Shown: positions 43,079 through 52,511, numbered from the stretch's first letter. The stretch: 64,000 nt of DNA from Sva-07 sp963828415 (GCA_963828415.1 CAWHEI010000009.1:496001-560000), one strand, 5' to 3'. Numbers and translations: made by a program. The notes: generated by a model from the letters alone, not told the origin.

Positions 43079-44218
43079 ATGTCTTCCGACCTTCCTGCCA
43101 CCGCCCTCGAACTCCGATCGACGCTGAGCGACGACGGCGTGGTCACGCTGGCCATTCGTGACACCGAGGTGGTCGAACCGACCGAGGATCAGGTCGTCGT
43201 GCGCGTCGAGGCCGCGCCGATCAATCCGTCCGATCTCGGGATGATGTTCGCCGGCGGTGACGCGAGCGCCGGGCTCCCAGCGGGCGACGGCATCCACGAC
43301 GCGGTTGCCGTGCCGGTGACCGAGGCGGCTGTCGCTGCCCAACAGGCGCGCCTGGGCAAACCCATGCCGGTCGGCAACGAGGGAGGCGGCGTCGTGGTGG
43401 CTGCCGGTGCGTCACCGGCCGCGCAAGCACTGCTCGGCAAGACCGTCGGTTTCCTGTCCGGCAACGCGTACGCCCAGTACCGCACGTTGCACGTCAGTCA
43501 ATGTCTCCAGATGGCCGACGGCACCGACCCGGCCGACGCTGCCGCTGCATTCGTCAATCCGCTGACCGCGCTCGGCATGGTCGAGACGATGAGATCCGAG
43601 GGACACACGGCGCTGATTCACACCGTTGGTGCCTCGAACCTCGGGTTGATGCTCAACCGCATCTGTCTCGATGACGGCGTCGGATTGGTCAACGTCGTCC
43701 GCAAGCCCGAGCACGTCGAGCAACTGCGCTCGTTGGGGGCCCGGCACGTCGTCGACTCGAGCGCCGACACGTTCATCGACGACCTCACCGACGCACTGAG
43801 GGCGACGGGCGCGACGATCGCCTTCGATGCAATCGGGGGTGGCGATCTGTGCAGCATCCTGCTGTCGCGGATGGAGAAGGTGGCGGGCGAGCAGGCGGGC
43901 GAGTTCAGTCGGTACGGATCCGACACGCACAAGCAGGTCTACATCTACGGTGGCCTCGACCGTGGACCGACCACCTTGCGGCGTGACTTCGGCATGTCGT
44001 GGGGTCTTGGCGGCTGGCTGCTCACGCCGTTCCTGATCAAGATCGGTCAGGAGGCCGCCGACCGCCTGCGCCAGCGCGTCGCCGACGAGATCACCACCAC
44101 GTTCGCCAGCACGTACGGCACCCGCCTGTCGCTCACGGACGCCGTCGACCCCGACCAGGTCAAGCGCTACGCCCGCATGGCCACCGGCGACAAGGCCCTC
44201 GTCACACCGCACACCTGA
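43079..44218 (+). CDS. Zinc-free MDR oxidoreductase (quinone-oxidoreductase-like)
   Basis: A 379-residue medium-chain reductase without the structural zinc cysteines of alcohol dehydrogenases. It has VVRVEAAPINPSDLGMMFAG at the front, GNEGGGVVVAAG, a Rossmann site TALIHTVGASNLGLMLNRI and GARHVVDSSADTFIDDL. Such proteins reduce quinones or enoyl compounds with NADPH. The start ATG 43079 is divergent from a small unknown gene. Substrate unknown. Confidence 0.85.
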   Translation: MSSDLPATALELRSTLSDDGVVTLAIRDTEVVEPTEDQVVVRVEAAPINPSDLGMMFAGGDASAGLPAGDGIHDAVAVPVTEAAVAAQQARLGKPMPVGNEGGGVVVAAGASPAAQALLGKTVGFLSGNAYAQYRTLHVSQCLQMADGTDPADAAAAFVNPLTALGMVETMRSEGHTALIHTVGASNLGLMLNRICLDDGVGLVNVVRKPEHVEQLRSLGARHVVDSSADTFIDDLTDALRATGATIAFDAIGGGDLCSILLSRMEKVAGEQAGEFSRYGSDTHKQVYIYGGLDRGPTTLRRDFGMSWGLGGWLLTPFLIKIGQEAADRLRQRVADEITTTFASTYGTRLSLTDAVDPDQVKRYARMATGDKALVTPHT

Positions 44219-44261
44219 GTCCAACCCTGGCTCTTCGGGTCGGGTCCGGAAAGACGGGTGG

Positions 44262-45038
44262 TCAGCGGCCGCCTTGGCCGTCGTCGACCTTGATGATCGT
44301 GCCGGTCACCATCTCCGACGCCGGGGAGACGAGGTAGAGCAGCGTGCTGTCGAGGTTCTCCGGCTGGCCGATTCGCTTGCGGGGAAACACCCGTGTGAGG
44401 TCGCCCATCCGCTCGATCATCCCGTCGGACATCTCCGATGCGAACAGCCCGGGAGCGATCGCGTTGACGTTGATGTTGAACCTCGACCATTCCACCGCCA
44501 ACGTCTCGGTCAGCCGGTTCACACCCGCCTTCGTGATCGAGTACAGGGCCGCACCTCCTCCCGAGTAGTGGAATCCGCCGACCGACGAGATGTTGACGAT
44601 CCGACCCGGCAGCTCGAGGTCGATCAATCGCCGGGCGACCTCGCACGACAGCACGTAGGGCGCCCGCAGGTTCGTGTCGAGGACGTTGTCGATCAACTCC
44701 AGCGGCATCTTGGTGGCGTACTGGGCATCGGGGATGCCGGCGTTGTTGACCAGGATCTGCACGGGGCCGAGCACCTCCTCGATCGTCGTGACGGCCTCGG
44801 CGAGCTGAGCAGCGTCGGTGACGTCGAGTTCGAGCGGTAGACACGTGCCGCCCGCGTCGGTGATCTCCCGGGCGACATCGGCGAGACGAGCCATGCGGCG
44901 TCCCGTGGCCACCACGCGGGCGCCGTTGGCAGCGAGCAGCACGGCGAAGCGCCGCCCGAGCCCCGACGAAGCGCCCGTGACCAGCGCGACCTGGCCGGCG
45001 AGATCGATGGTCGGTACGAGGGCAGTGGAAGCATCCAT
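44262..45038 (-). CDS. Short-chain dehydrogenase/reductase (classical SDR)
   Basis: A 258-residue NAD(P)-dependent oxidoreductase. It has TGASSGLG (cofactor glycines), NNAG, the catalytic Ser in NISSVGGFHYSGG, and Tyr/Lys in ALYSITKAG; the C-terminus has VNAIAPGLFASEM. Classical SDRs act on alcohols or ketones; the substrate is unknown. ATG 45038 is preferred over one 27 bp further upstream. It is divergent from the phosphofructokinase gene. Confidence 0.92.
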   Translation of the reverse strand: MDASTALVPTIDLAGQVALVTGASSGLGRRFAVLLAANGARVVATGRRMARLADVAREITDAGGTCLPLELDVTDAAQLAEAVTTIEEVLGPVQILVNNAGIPDAQYATKMPLELIDNVLDTNLRAPYVLSCEVARRLIDLELPGRIVNISSVGGFHYSGGGAALYSITKAGVNRLTETLAVEWSRFNINVNAIAPGLFASEMSDGMIERMGDLTRVFPRKRIGQPENLDSTLLYLVSPASEMVTGTIIKVDDGQGGR

Positions 45039-45142
45039 CCGGGCATGCAAGCACATCGCCGCCACATCGCCGAAGGTGAACGGTGGATGACGTTGGTGTC
45101 AGGCGGTCGAACGGGCTCGGCAAGGGGCGTACCCTGTCCGTC

Positions 45143-46273
45143 GTGTCAAATGTGTCGAAGATCGCAATCAGCACCGGTGGCGGCGACGCCCCCGGTCTCA
45201 ACGCCGTCATCCGATCGGCCACCGTCGCGGCGCGCAACCGGGGGTGGGAGGTCGTCGGCATCCGCGACGGCTTCAACGGAATCATGCAACCCGAGGACTA
45301 TCCCGACGGCGGATTGATCGAACTCGACCGCCAGGCGGTGCGCGGGATCTCGCACCTCGGCGGCACGATTCTGGGCTCGACCAACCGTGGCAATCCGACG
45401 TCGTATCCCGTGTTGCAGGACGATGGCACCTGGGGCACGGTCGACCGCACGCCGGAACTCGTGCAGCGCTTTCGCGACGAGGGCATCGACGCGTTGATCA
45501 CCGTCGGCGGCGACGGATCGCTGCGCATCGGCAACCACATCCATCGGCACGGTCTCAGGGTGATCGGCGTGCCCAAGACGATCGACAACGACCTCGACAA
45601 GACCACGGCAACGTTCGGTTTCGACACTGCGGTCGACTTCGCCGCCGAGTGCATCGATCGGCTGTTCACCACAGCGACGTCGCACGGACGCGTGATGGTC
45701 GTCGAGGTGATGGGACGCGACGCCGGATGGATCGCACTGCACGCCGGAATGGCCGGGGGAGCGCACTGCATCCTGATCCCCGAGATTCCCTACCAGTTGG
45801 CACCCGTGGCCGAGACGATCCTGCAGCGCGACCGCAACGGCGCCCGATTCACCATCGTCGTCGTCGCCGAAGGTGCAAAGCCGGTCGACGGAGAGGTGTC
45901 GATCATCGGACACGCCGTCGGTCAGGCGGTCCAGCTCGGCGGCGTCGGCGGCAAGGTTGCCGCGCAGATCGCCGAACTCACCGGCAAGGAGACGCGCACG
46001 GTCGTGCTCGGCCACCTGTTGCGCGGTGGCTCGCCGACGGCGCTCGACCGACTGCTCGGCCTGCGATTCGGAGCGGCAGCGGTGCGAGCGCTCGAGGAGG
46101 GCCAGGACGGGATCATGGTCGGCCTGCAACCGCCCGAGGTCGTCTACGTGCCGCTCGAGGAAGCGACACGGCAGCTCAAGCTGGTGCCGCTCGAGGGTGA
46201 CACGGTTCGAACCGCCCGCGACCTCGGCATCAACTTCGGCGATCAGATGCCCGGGGAACTCCTTGGACGCTGA
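45143..46273 (+). CDS. 6-phosphofructokinase
   Basis: It phosphorylates fructose 6-phosphate in glycolysis. The 376-residue protein has GGGDAPGLN, the TVGGDGSLRIG loop, VPKTIDNDL, and GRDAGWIA. Residues equivalent to E. coli Gly104 and Gly124 are Gly125 and Lys145; Gly/Lys is the combination found in ATP-dependent actinobacterial enzymes, while PPi users have Asp at the first position. So ATP use is predicted. GTG 45143 starts just ahead of the conserved KIAISTGGGD. Its stop overlaps the next gene. Confidence 0.92.
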   Translation: MSNVSKIAISTGGGDAPGLNAVIRSATVAARNRGWEVVGIRDGFNGIMQPEDYPDGGLIELDRQAVRGISHLGGTILGSTNRGNPTSYPVLQDDGTWGTVDRTPELVQRFRDEGIDALITVGGDGSLRIGNHIHRHGLRVIGVPKTIDNDLDKTTATFGFDTAVDFAAECIDRLFTTATSHGRVMVVEVMGRDAGWIALHAGMAGGAHCILIPEIPYQLAPVAETILQRDRNGARFTIVVVAEGAKPVDGEVSIIGHAVGQAVQLGGVGGKVAAQIAELTGKETRTVVLGHLLRGGSPTALDRLLGLRFGAAAVRALEEGQDGIMVGLQPPEVVYVPLEEATRQLKLVPLEGDTVRTARDLGINFGDQMPGELLGR

Positions 46274-47828
46274 CCGCACGGGCGGTGAACGCGAACAGCT
46301 CCGGGCCGATCTGCTGAGTGCCACGGAGTTCCTCCGCCGCATCGGAGCGGACCGCGAGCTGCTGGTGACCCTGTCGCCCCAGGAGAAGCAGGATCTGCTC
46401 AATGCGGCCGGCGACGTGTTCTGCCCCGACCCCGAGGAACGCCGGATCAGAACGAAGGCCCTGAAGCGACAGCGCCGATCGCAGCGGGTGCGACGAGACG
46501 AGGACGTGCTGGCGGGAACGGGCATCCGCACACTGCGCGAGCAGCCGGTCTTCACCACGCCGAACGCGATCCCGCCCGATGCGTTCGAGCAGCGAGACGT
46601 CGACGACCCTCTGTATCGCGAGACGGTCGAGGACCAGCACTGCTACGTGTGCAAGGTCAAGTATCGCGAGATCCATCATTTCTACGACCAGCTCTGCCCG
46701 ACCTGCGCCGAGTTCAACTTCGCCAAGCGCGGCGAACTCGCCGACCTGTCGGGAACGGTGGCGTTGCTGACCGGTGGGCGTGTCAAGATCGGCTACCAGG
46801 CCGGGATCAAGCTGTTGCGATGCGGCGCGTCGTTGATCGTCGTCACCCGCTTTCCCCGCGACGCTGCGGCCCGGTATGCCGCCGAACCTGACTTCGCTGA
46901 GTGGGCTGATCGCCTCGAGGTGTTCGGTCTCGACCTGCGCCACACGCCGAGCGTCGAAGCGTTCGCCCACCACGTTCTCGAGACGCGGGATCGGCTCGAC
47001 TTCATCGTCAACAACGCCTGCCAGACCGTGCGGCGCCCGCCGGACTTCTACCGCCACATGATGGACGGCGAGGAGGCGGCGCTCGACACGCTCGCGCCCG
47101 AGGTGCTGCAGCTCGTCGGCGCGTACGAGGGCCTCCGCGGCTACCACCTGCTTCCCGGCAGCGACGCCGGCGAACCCGGGGGAGCGGACGTCGCGATGAT
47201 CGAGGCAGCCCCGTTGCCGGGCCTGACCAGGGCAGCTGCGCTGTCACAGACCCCGCTGCTCCCCGACGAGCTCGAGGCGCAGGATGCGTTGTTCCCCGAG
47301 GGGCGCCTCGACCAGGATCTCCAGCAGATCGACCTCCGCGAGCGGAACTCGTGGCGGCTGCTGCTCCACGAGGTGTCGTCGGTCGAGTTGCTCGAGACGC
47401 AGCTGGTCAATGCGGTGGCGCCGTTCGTGCTCAACGCCCGGCTCAAACCGTTGATGGAAGCAACGCCTGGTAGGCACAAGCACGTCGTGAACGTGTCGGC
47501 GGTCGAAGGGCAGTTCTACCGGCTGTGCAAGACCACCCGCCATCCGCACACCAACATGGCCAAGGCGGCGCTCAACATGATGACGCGCACGTCGGCCACC
47601 GACTATCACGCATCGGGCATCCACATGAACAGCGTCGACACCGGCTGGGTGAGCGACGAGGACCCGGCGGCGATCGCCGAGCAGAAGCAGGCCGAACACC
47701 GTTTCCATCCGCCGCTCGACATCGTCGACGGAGCCGCCCGCATCGTCGACCCGATCATCGACGGCACCAACACCGGCACCCACATCTGGGGTCAGTTCCT
47801 CAAGGACTACCGCCCCACCGACTGGTGA
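46263..47828 (+). CDS. SDR-fold protein with N-terminal zinc-binding-like motif
   Basis: A 521-residue protein from TTG 46263, overlapping phosphofructokinase by 11 bp. A ~120-residue helical N-terminus precedes CYVC (Cys127, Cys130), His138, His139 and CPTC (Cys145, Cys148), a likely zinc site. The Rossmann domain follows: VALLTGGRVKIGYQAG, then NNACQTVRRPPDFY. The position of the catalytic tyrosine (YxxxK) holds threonine in HTNMAKAALNM, so classical SDR chemistry is doubtful. I recall similar proteins in bacteria and eukaryotes, but the activity is not known to me. Confidence 0.8.
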   Translation: MDADRTGGEREQLRADLLSATEFLRRIGADRELLVTLSPQEKQDLLNAAGDVFCPDPEERRIRTKALKRQRRSQRVRRDEDVLAGTGIRTLREQPVFTTPNAIPPDAFEQRDVDDPLYRETVEDQHCYVCKVKYREIHHFYDQLCPTCAEFNFAKRGELADLSGTVALLTGGRVKIGYQAGIKLLRCGASLIVVTRFPRDAAARYAAEPDFAEWADRLEVFGLDLRHTPSVEAFAHHVLETRDRLDFIVNNACQTVRRPPDFYRHMMDGEEAALDTLAPEVLQLVGAYEGLRGYHLLPGSDAGEPGGADVAMIEAAPLPGLTRAAALSQTPLLPDELEAQDALFPEGRLDQDLQQIDLRERNSWRLLLHEVSSVELLETQLVNAVAPFVLNARLKPLMEATPGRHKHVVNVSAVEGQFYRLCKTTRHPHTNMAKAALNMMTRTSATDYHASGIHMNSVDTGWVSDEDPAAIAEQKQAEHRFHPPLDIVDGAARIVDPIIDGTNTGTHIWGQFLKDYRPTDW

Positions 47829-47899
47829 TTACATCAGGGGTCAGACCCGCGATGTAATCGCCGCGTCATTACATCGCGGGTCTGACCCCTGATGTAATC
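47827..47899. repeat. Perfect 32-bp inverted repeat, family C
   Basis: Arms at 47827-47858 and 47868-47899 are perfect reverse complements with a 9-nt loop. Each arm is itself palindromic: ATTACATC...GATGTAAT outside and GGGTC-A-GACCC inside. It therefore reads as a head-to-head doublet. It lies between two convergent genes and supplies the last codons of the flavin monooxygenase gene. Confidence 0.95.
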
Positions 47900-49358
47900 C
47901 GGTGGTGAAGAGCATCACGCCGTCGTCGACGGGCGCCTTGCGGAACATCTTCTTGTCCTTGCCGTAGTCCTGCGGATTGATCCACGGCTCGCGGTCACCC
48001 TGCTTCGGATAGCGATCGGCCGCTCGACGCATGTAGCCCGAGGTCAGGTCGTCGAGCAACGGCCGCAGCTTCATCGAGGCGTCGGATGCCCGCAGTCGCG
48101 GTGTGCAGACCTGGGTGCCGGTCTCGTCCATGTGGTTGAGCAGCCGGCAGACGTAGCGGGCGATGAGATCGGCGCGCAGCGTCCACGACGCGTTGACGTA
48201 GCCGAACGTCGACGCCAGGTTCGGCACGTCGGAATAGGCGAAGCCCTTGTACGACACCGTTTGGGCGAAATCGACGGACTCGCCGTCGACGACGAAGTCG
48301 ACCTCGCCGAGCGTGACCATGTTGAGCCCGGTGGCGGTGACGATGATGTCGGCGTCGAGATGCTCGCCCGACTCGAGCAGGATCCCGGTCTCGGTGAACG
48401 TGTCGATGTGGTCGGTGACCACCGACGCCGAACCGTTGTTGATCGCATCGAACAGGTCGCCGTTCGGCACCAGGCACAGGCGCTGGTCCCACGGTGCGTA
48501 GGTCGGCGTGAAATGCGTCGCCACGTCGTAGTCGGGGCCCAATGACTCGCCGACCTTCGACACGAGGAAGTCCTTCGCCTTGTCGGGGTTCTTGCGCATC
48601 CGCTTGTACATCACCTGCTGCAGCACGGTGTTCTTCGTGCGGGTGACTCCGTAGGCGACCTTGTCCGGCAGCACCTTGCGCAGGTTGTTGGCGATGGCGT
48701 CGACATCGGGGCGGGCGACCACATAGGTCGGCGAGCGCTGCAACATCGTCACGTGGCCGGCCGTCGATGCCATCGCAGGAACCAGCGTCATCGCCGTCGC
48801 CCCTGACCCGATCACCACGACTCGCTTGTCGGCGTAGTCGAGATCCTCCGGCCACGCCTGGGGATGCACGATCTTGCCGCCGAACCGTTCGCGGCCGGCG
48901 AATTCGGGCGTGTAACCCTCCTTGTACGAGTAGTAGCCCGAGCACATCGACAAGAAGTTGCAGGTGTACGTCGCGTTGCCACCATCGGCCAGGTCGGCTT
49001 CGACGGTCCACGTCGCCGTCTCACTCGACCACTCGGCTCGCCGCACCATGTGACCGAACCGGATGTGACGGTCGATGCCGAACTCGGCGATCGTCTCGCG
49101 CAGGTACGCCATGATCGATGGCGCGTCCGCAATGGACTTGTCGGCGTTCCACGGCTTGAACTCGTAGCCGAGCGTGTGCATGTCGCTGTCGGAGCGGATG
49201 CCGGGATACCGGAACAGGTCCCAGGTGCCGCCGATGTCCGAGCGTCCTTCGAGGATGAGATAGGTGCGATTCGGCGACTCGACCTGCAGGTGATACGCGG
49301 CGCCGATACCGGAGATCCCGGCGCCGATCACGAGGACATCGACATGCTGAACGGTCAT
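47841..49358 (-). CDS. Flavin-containing monooxygenase (Baeyer-Villiger type)
   Basis: A 505-residue FAD/NADPH monooxygenase. The FAD site is VLVIGAGISGIGAAYHL, then GGTWDLFRYPGIRSDSDMHT, typical of EthA-like Baeyer-Villiger enzymes, and the NADPH site is VVVIGSGATAMTLVPAM. The BVMO fingerprint region is also consistent. Such enzymes insert oxygen next to ketones or oxidise sulphur. The natural C-terminus probably ends near DGVMLFTTG; about 17 further residues are read from the palindromic repeat 47827-47899, which supplies the stop codon. Confidence 0.9.
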   Translation of the reverse strand: MTVQHVDVLVIGAGISGIGAAYHLQVESPNRTYLILEGRSDIGGTWDLFRYPGIRSDSDMHTLGYEFKPWNADKSIADAPSIMAYLRETIAEFGIDRHIRFGHMVRRAEWSSETATWTVEADLADGGNATYTCNFLSMCSGYYSYKEGYTPEFAGRERFGGKIVHPQAWPEDLDYADKRVVVIGSGATAMTLVPAMASTAGHVTMLQRSPTYVVARPDVDAIANNLRKVLPDKVAYGVTRTKNTVLQQVMYKRMRKNPDKAKDFLVSKVGESLGPDYDVATHFTPTYAPWDQRLCLVPNGDLFDAINNGSASVVTDHIDTFTETGILLESGEHLDADIIVTATGLNMVTLGEVDFVVDGESVDFAQTVSYKGFAYSDVPNLASTFGYVNASWTLRADLIARYVCRLLNHMDETGTQVCTPRLRASDASMKLRPLLDDLTSGYMRRAADRYPKQGDREPWINPQDYGKDKKMFRKAPVDDGVMLFTTGLHQGSDPRCNDAAITSRV

Positions 49359-49448
49359 GGATCGACCGTAGTGCCGGGCTCGCGAGGCGGCGAACTCTTG
49401 ACGCGACCGTGACGTGACCGGGCGACCGTGAGCCCGTACCCTTGATGC

Positions 49449-50396
49449 ATGACCTCGACGTTCGCCCCTCCGACCGGTCCTGCAGTGACCGGATCGCCCG
49501 CGTCTGCGTTCCCCGAGACCGAACTCGTGCCCACCACCGCTCCTGCACCGGGTGGCCGCAGACGTCCTGTCGCGCTCATCGTTGCGGTCGTCGCGATGAT
49601 GGCGCTCGGCATCGGGGCCGTCGTCGCGCTCGCAGGCAGCGGATCAGATGGCGGCGCTGATGTCGCCGAGCCCTACTCGCTGATCGCCGCGGCCGAGAGC
49701 ACGATCACCGCGCGCACCATCGAGTTCGACCTGACCGTGTCGGCCTCCGACCTCGCCGAGGTCACGGTGTCCGGCGCCGTCGACAACGACTCGCAGCTGG
49801 TGTCGATCACCACGGACCTCTCGTCATTGCTGGCGCTCGGCGACGTGCCGCTGCCACTGGGTGGTGGCGACATGACGGTGCTCGTCGACGGAGCGACCGG
49901 GGTCGTCTATCTGGATGCCTCGGCGCTCGGCGGATTCCTCCCCGACAGCGCCGGTTGGGTCTCGATCGACCTCGGCGCGCTCGCCGAGCAGAGCGGTCAG
50001 GCCCTCGACGAACTCCAGGGCGAGTTTGCCTTCGACCCCGGCGACATCGCCCGCTCGCTGCTCGACACCGACAACGCGACCGAGATCGGCGTCGAGACGA
50101 TCGACGGTGTCGAGGTGAAGCACTACGAGGTCAGCGTCGACATCGCTGCGGCCCTGGCGGCGGTGCCGCAGGCCGAACTCGACCCGGCGATCGCCGACAT
50201 CGACCTCCCCGACACCGTGACCTACGACGTGTGGGTCACCGCCGACAACCAGCTTCGTCGGGTGTCGTTCGGCACCGAGATCGCCGGCCAGACGATCGGG
50301 ATGCAGCTCGACATGACGACCAGCGATCAACCGCTCGGCGTGGAGCTGCCGGCCGACTCCGAGGTCTTCGACCTGACCGGCCTGCTCGGTTTCTGA
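49449..50396 (+). CDS. Membrane-anchored LppX/LolA-like lipoprotein-type domain protein
   Basis: A 315-residue protein. A Pro/Thr-rich cytoplasmic N-terminus is followed by one membrane helix (PVALIVAVVAMMALGIGAVV) and an extracytoplasmic domain of repeated beta strands: EFDLTVSASDLAEVTVSGAV, MTVLVDGATGVVYLDAS and VWVTADNQLRRVSFGTEIAG. This resembles the LppX/LprG half-barrel that binds lipids, but no Cys lipobox is present, so it is held by the helix. Ligand unknown. Confidence 0.72.
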   Translation: MTSTFAPPTGPAVTGSPASAFPETELVPTTAPAPGGRRRPVALIVAVVAMMALGIGAVVALAGSGSDGGADVAEPYSLIAAAESTITARTIEFDLTVSASDLAEVTVSGAVDNDSQLVSITTDLSSLLALGDVPLPLGGGDMTVLVDGATGVVYLDASALGGFLPDSAGWVSIDLGALAEQSGQALDELQGEFAFDPGDIARSLLDTDNATEIGVETIDGVEVKHYEVSVDIAAALAAVPQAELDPAIADIDLPDTVTYDVWVTADNQLRRVSFGTEIAGQTIGMQLDMTTSDQPLGVELPADSEVFDLTGLLGF

Positions 50397-50401
50397 TCGG
50401 A

Positions 50402-51241
50402 TCAGCAGCGACTGCGCAGCAGGCCTGCCGCCGCGCGGTGTCCTGACTCGCACGCGGTGCGCGGGTCACTGCTCCAACCCACTGCCGTGAGGAAGCCGGC
50501 GGCGAACGCATCGCCGGCGCCCGTGGTGTCGTTGACGCCGGGCACGGCGATGCCGTCGACCTCCATCACCGAGCCGTCGGGACAGCGCAGCAGTGCCGGA
50601 CGAGGCCCCCGCTTGATCACCGTGACCGCGCCGGCAACTGGAGCATCGATGCCGAGCACCGCGGCCTCGTCGGCGTTCGCGAACACGACCGTCGGCGCCG
50701 TCTCCGTCAGGCGTCTGTGCACCTCGACGATGCCGACCTCGACGAGGATCGCCGTCGACGACACGTCGATCGAAACCGGAATCGCACGTTCGTGCGCCCA
50801 TCCGATCACCGTGGCCGCGGTCGCCGCGATCTGGCCGGTTGCCAACGAATAGAAGGGGACGTGGAGGACGTCGACGCCATCGAGCCACGATGGATCCGGT
50901 TCGGAGAGATCGACGCACGCCCGTCGATCGGTGAGCATCGATCGTTCGCCGAGATGATCGACGAGGGCGACGATCGTGCCGGTCGAGCCTGCCCGTCTGA
51001 CCCCGGAGGTGTCGACGCCGTCGTCGGCGAGCTCTGCGAGTAGCGCAGTTCCGATCGCATCGGTGCCCACCTGGCCGAGGAAGCGACTGCGGTGCCCGAG
51101 CACCGCCGCACGGGCAGCGACGTTTGCGGCGCTACCACCGCGTCGCCGCGAGATGTGGGCGTGCGTGTCCGACGCGACGTTGACCGGTCCGTCGAGGCGC
51201 ACGATCACGTCTTCCACGAGATCGCCGAGACAAGCGAGCAT
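50402..51241 (-). CDS. PfkB-family carbohydrate/nucleoside kinase
   Basis: A 279-residue ribokinase-family kinase. The N-terminal GDLVEDVIV strand, the GGSAANVAARAAVLG motif, and the C-terminal signature DTTGAGDAFAAGFLTA with catalytic Asp in GAGDA are present. Family members phosphorylate sugars or nucleosides; the substrate cannot be told. The ATG start at 51241 is just downstream of an AhpD-like gene on the same strand. Confidence 0.9.
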   Translation of the reverse strand: MLACLGDLVEDVIVRLDGPVNVASDTHAHISRRRGGSAANVAARAAVLGHRSRFLGQVGTDAIGTALLAELADDGVDTSGVRRAGSTGTIVALVDHLGERSMLTDRRACVDLSEPDPSWLDGVDVLHVPFYSLATGQIAATAATVIGWAHERAIPVSIDVSSTAILVEVGIVEVHRRLTETAPTVVFANADEAAVLGIDAPVAGAVTVIKRGPRPALLRCPDGSVMEVDGIAVPGVNDTTGAGDAFAAGFLTAVGWSSDPRTACESGHRAAAGLLRSRC

Positions 51242-51250
51242 CAGGTCGTG

Positions 51251-51928
51251 TCAGCCGCCGTCGACGTCGTCGACTGCGACACCTGTCGTCGCCCCGTCGA
51301 CGACCGCCATCACGTCGAGCCCGGAGAACCTGCCAGATGGATCGGCCACCTCAGCCACGGGGTCGTCGACGTCGTCGTACTCCAGCCGCAGTGCTTTGCT
51401 CATCGTCGCATGCATGGCGTAGGTGCAGGTGATGTAGGTGAACTCGAGGATCGCCTCGTCGGAGAGGTGTCGTTGCAGCTCGGCGAACAACGCGTCGGGT
51501 ACCCGCCCCAACTGCAGCACGAGGCAGTCGGTGTACGCGAGCACCGCCCGTTCGGCCGGGCTCCAGCAGTCGGCCACCGACCAGGCGGGAATGGCAGTGA
51601 CCTGCTCGTCGGTGAAGCCGACGTCACGCATCGCCTTGCAGTGCTGGCTGAAGACGAACCGGCTGCCGACGGCGAATCCGGCCCGCGTCTGGCCGAGTTC
51701 ACGGAGTTGTGCGCTGATGTGGCGACCGGGGTCGCGGTAGAACTGGAACCCGGCGGTGGTGTGGTCGAACGCGTCAGGTACGAGGGCGAACACGGTCCAC
51801 CAGTTGCCGGGGGTGCCCGATGCGGTGCCGGGCTCGGCGACCGGGTCGCGGTCGCCGAAGATCATCGAATAGACGGCCTTGCCGAGTGGATGGGCGTCGT
51901 CCTTCGAGACTTGCGCGAGGCGCGGCAC
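51251..51928 (-). CDS. AhpD-like (carboxymuconolactone decarboxylase fold) protein
   Basis: A 225-residue all-helical protein. The segment LRELGQTRAGFAVGSRFVFS followed by QHCKAMRDVGFTDEQVTAIP matches the conserved helix pair of the CMD/AhpD family. The usual CxxC redox pair is not present (only one cysteine in QHCKAM), so peroxidase activity is uncertain. AERAVLAYTDCLVLQLGRVP is the next typical helix. It lies one base from the VOC gene and 9 bp from PfkB, so the three genes form one transcript. Confidence 0.85.
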   Translation of the reverse strand: MPRLAQVSKDDAHPLGKAVYSMIFGDRDPVAEPGTASGTPGNWWTVFALVPDAFDHTTAGFQFYRDPGRHISAQLRELGQTRAGFAVGSRFVFSQHCKAMRDVGFTDEQVTAIPAWSVADCWSPAERAVLAYTDCLVLQLGRVPDALFAELQRHLSDEAILEFTYITCTYAMHATMSKALRLEYDDVDDPVAEVADPSGRFSGLDVMAVVDGATTGVAVDDVDGG

Positions 51929-51929
51929 G

Positions 51930-52466
51930 TCAGGCCTCCGCCGTGGCCGGGCGTCCGGGGGTGGACGCCTCGCGGGACGTTTCGACCAGTGGATCGACGC
52001 TCAGGAGGCGGTGCGCTTCGACCGGATTCGGCTCGAACCCCGGAGTGTCACGACACAACTCGACCATGATGCCGTTGGGGTCGAGGTAGTAGAGCGAATG
52101 GCACCAGCCGTGGTCCTGCTCCATCGCCGGCTCGATTCCGTCGGCGCTCATCCTCGATCGAACCGCTTCCTGCTGTTCGGCGGTAGCGCGGAAGGCGCAG
52201 TGGTTCACCCAGAACGGCAGGCCGACGCCGTCGGAGACGTCGGTGGTCCACTCGGGCTGTTCGCCCACCTGGTGGAACTGGAAGAACGCAATGCACTCGG
52301 CCTCGCCACGATCGTTCGGCCCGATGTCGTAGAACACGTGGCGCAGCCAGCTCTCGCCCATCGCTTGGACCTCGGTGTGCACCAAGGGGAACCCCATCAG
52401 GTCCTCGTAGAAGTGGGTCGTCGCGTCGACGTCCCGCGTGGCATAGGCAACGTGGTGCAGTGGCAT
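51930..52466 (-). CDS. VOC-superfamily (glyoxalase/dioxygenase-like) protein
   Basis: A 178-residue protein with MPLHHVAYATRDVDATTHFY at the start, a second half-site VNHCAFRATAEQQEAV and SLYYLDPNGIMVELCRDTPG. The two halves give a metal-binding VOC barrel, with His5 or nearby His, HCAF and the late Glu (MVELC) as candidate ligands. Reaction unknown. It starts a three-gene operon with the AhpD-like and PfkB genes. Confidence 0.86.
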   Translation of the reverse strand: MPLHHVAYATRDVDATTHFYEDLMGFPLVHTEVQAMGESWLRHVFYDIGPNDRGEAECIAFFQFHQVGEQPEWTTDVSDGVGLPFWVNHCAFRATAEQQEAVRSRMSADGIEPAMEQDHGWCHSLYYLDPNGIMVELCRDTPGFEPNPVEAHRLLSVDPLVETSREASTPGRPATAEA

Positions 52467-52511
52467 CGGCTGAAGCGTAGATCCGGGTGTCGTTTCGGCT
52501 AGAGACGGGGG

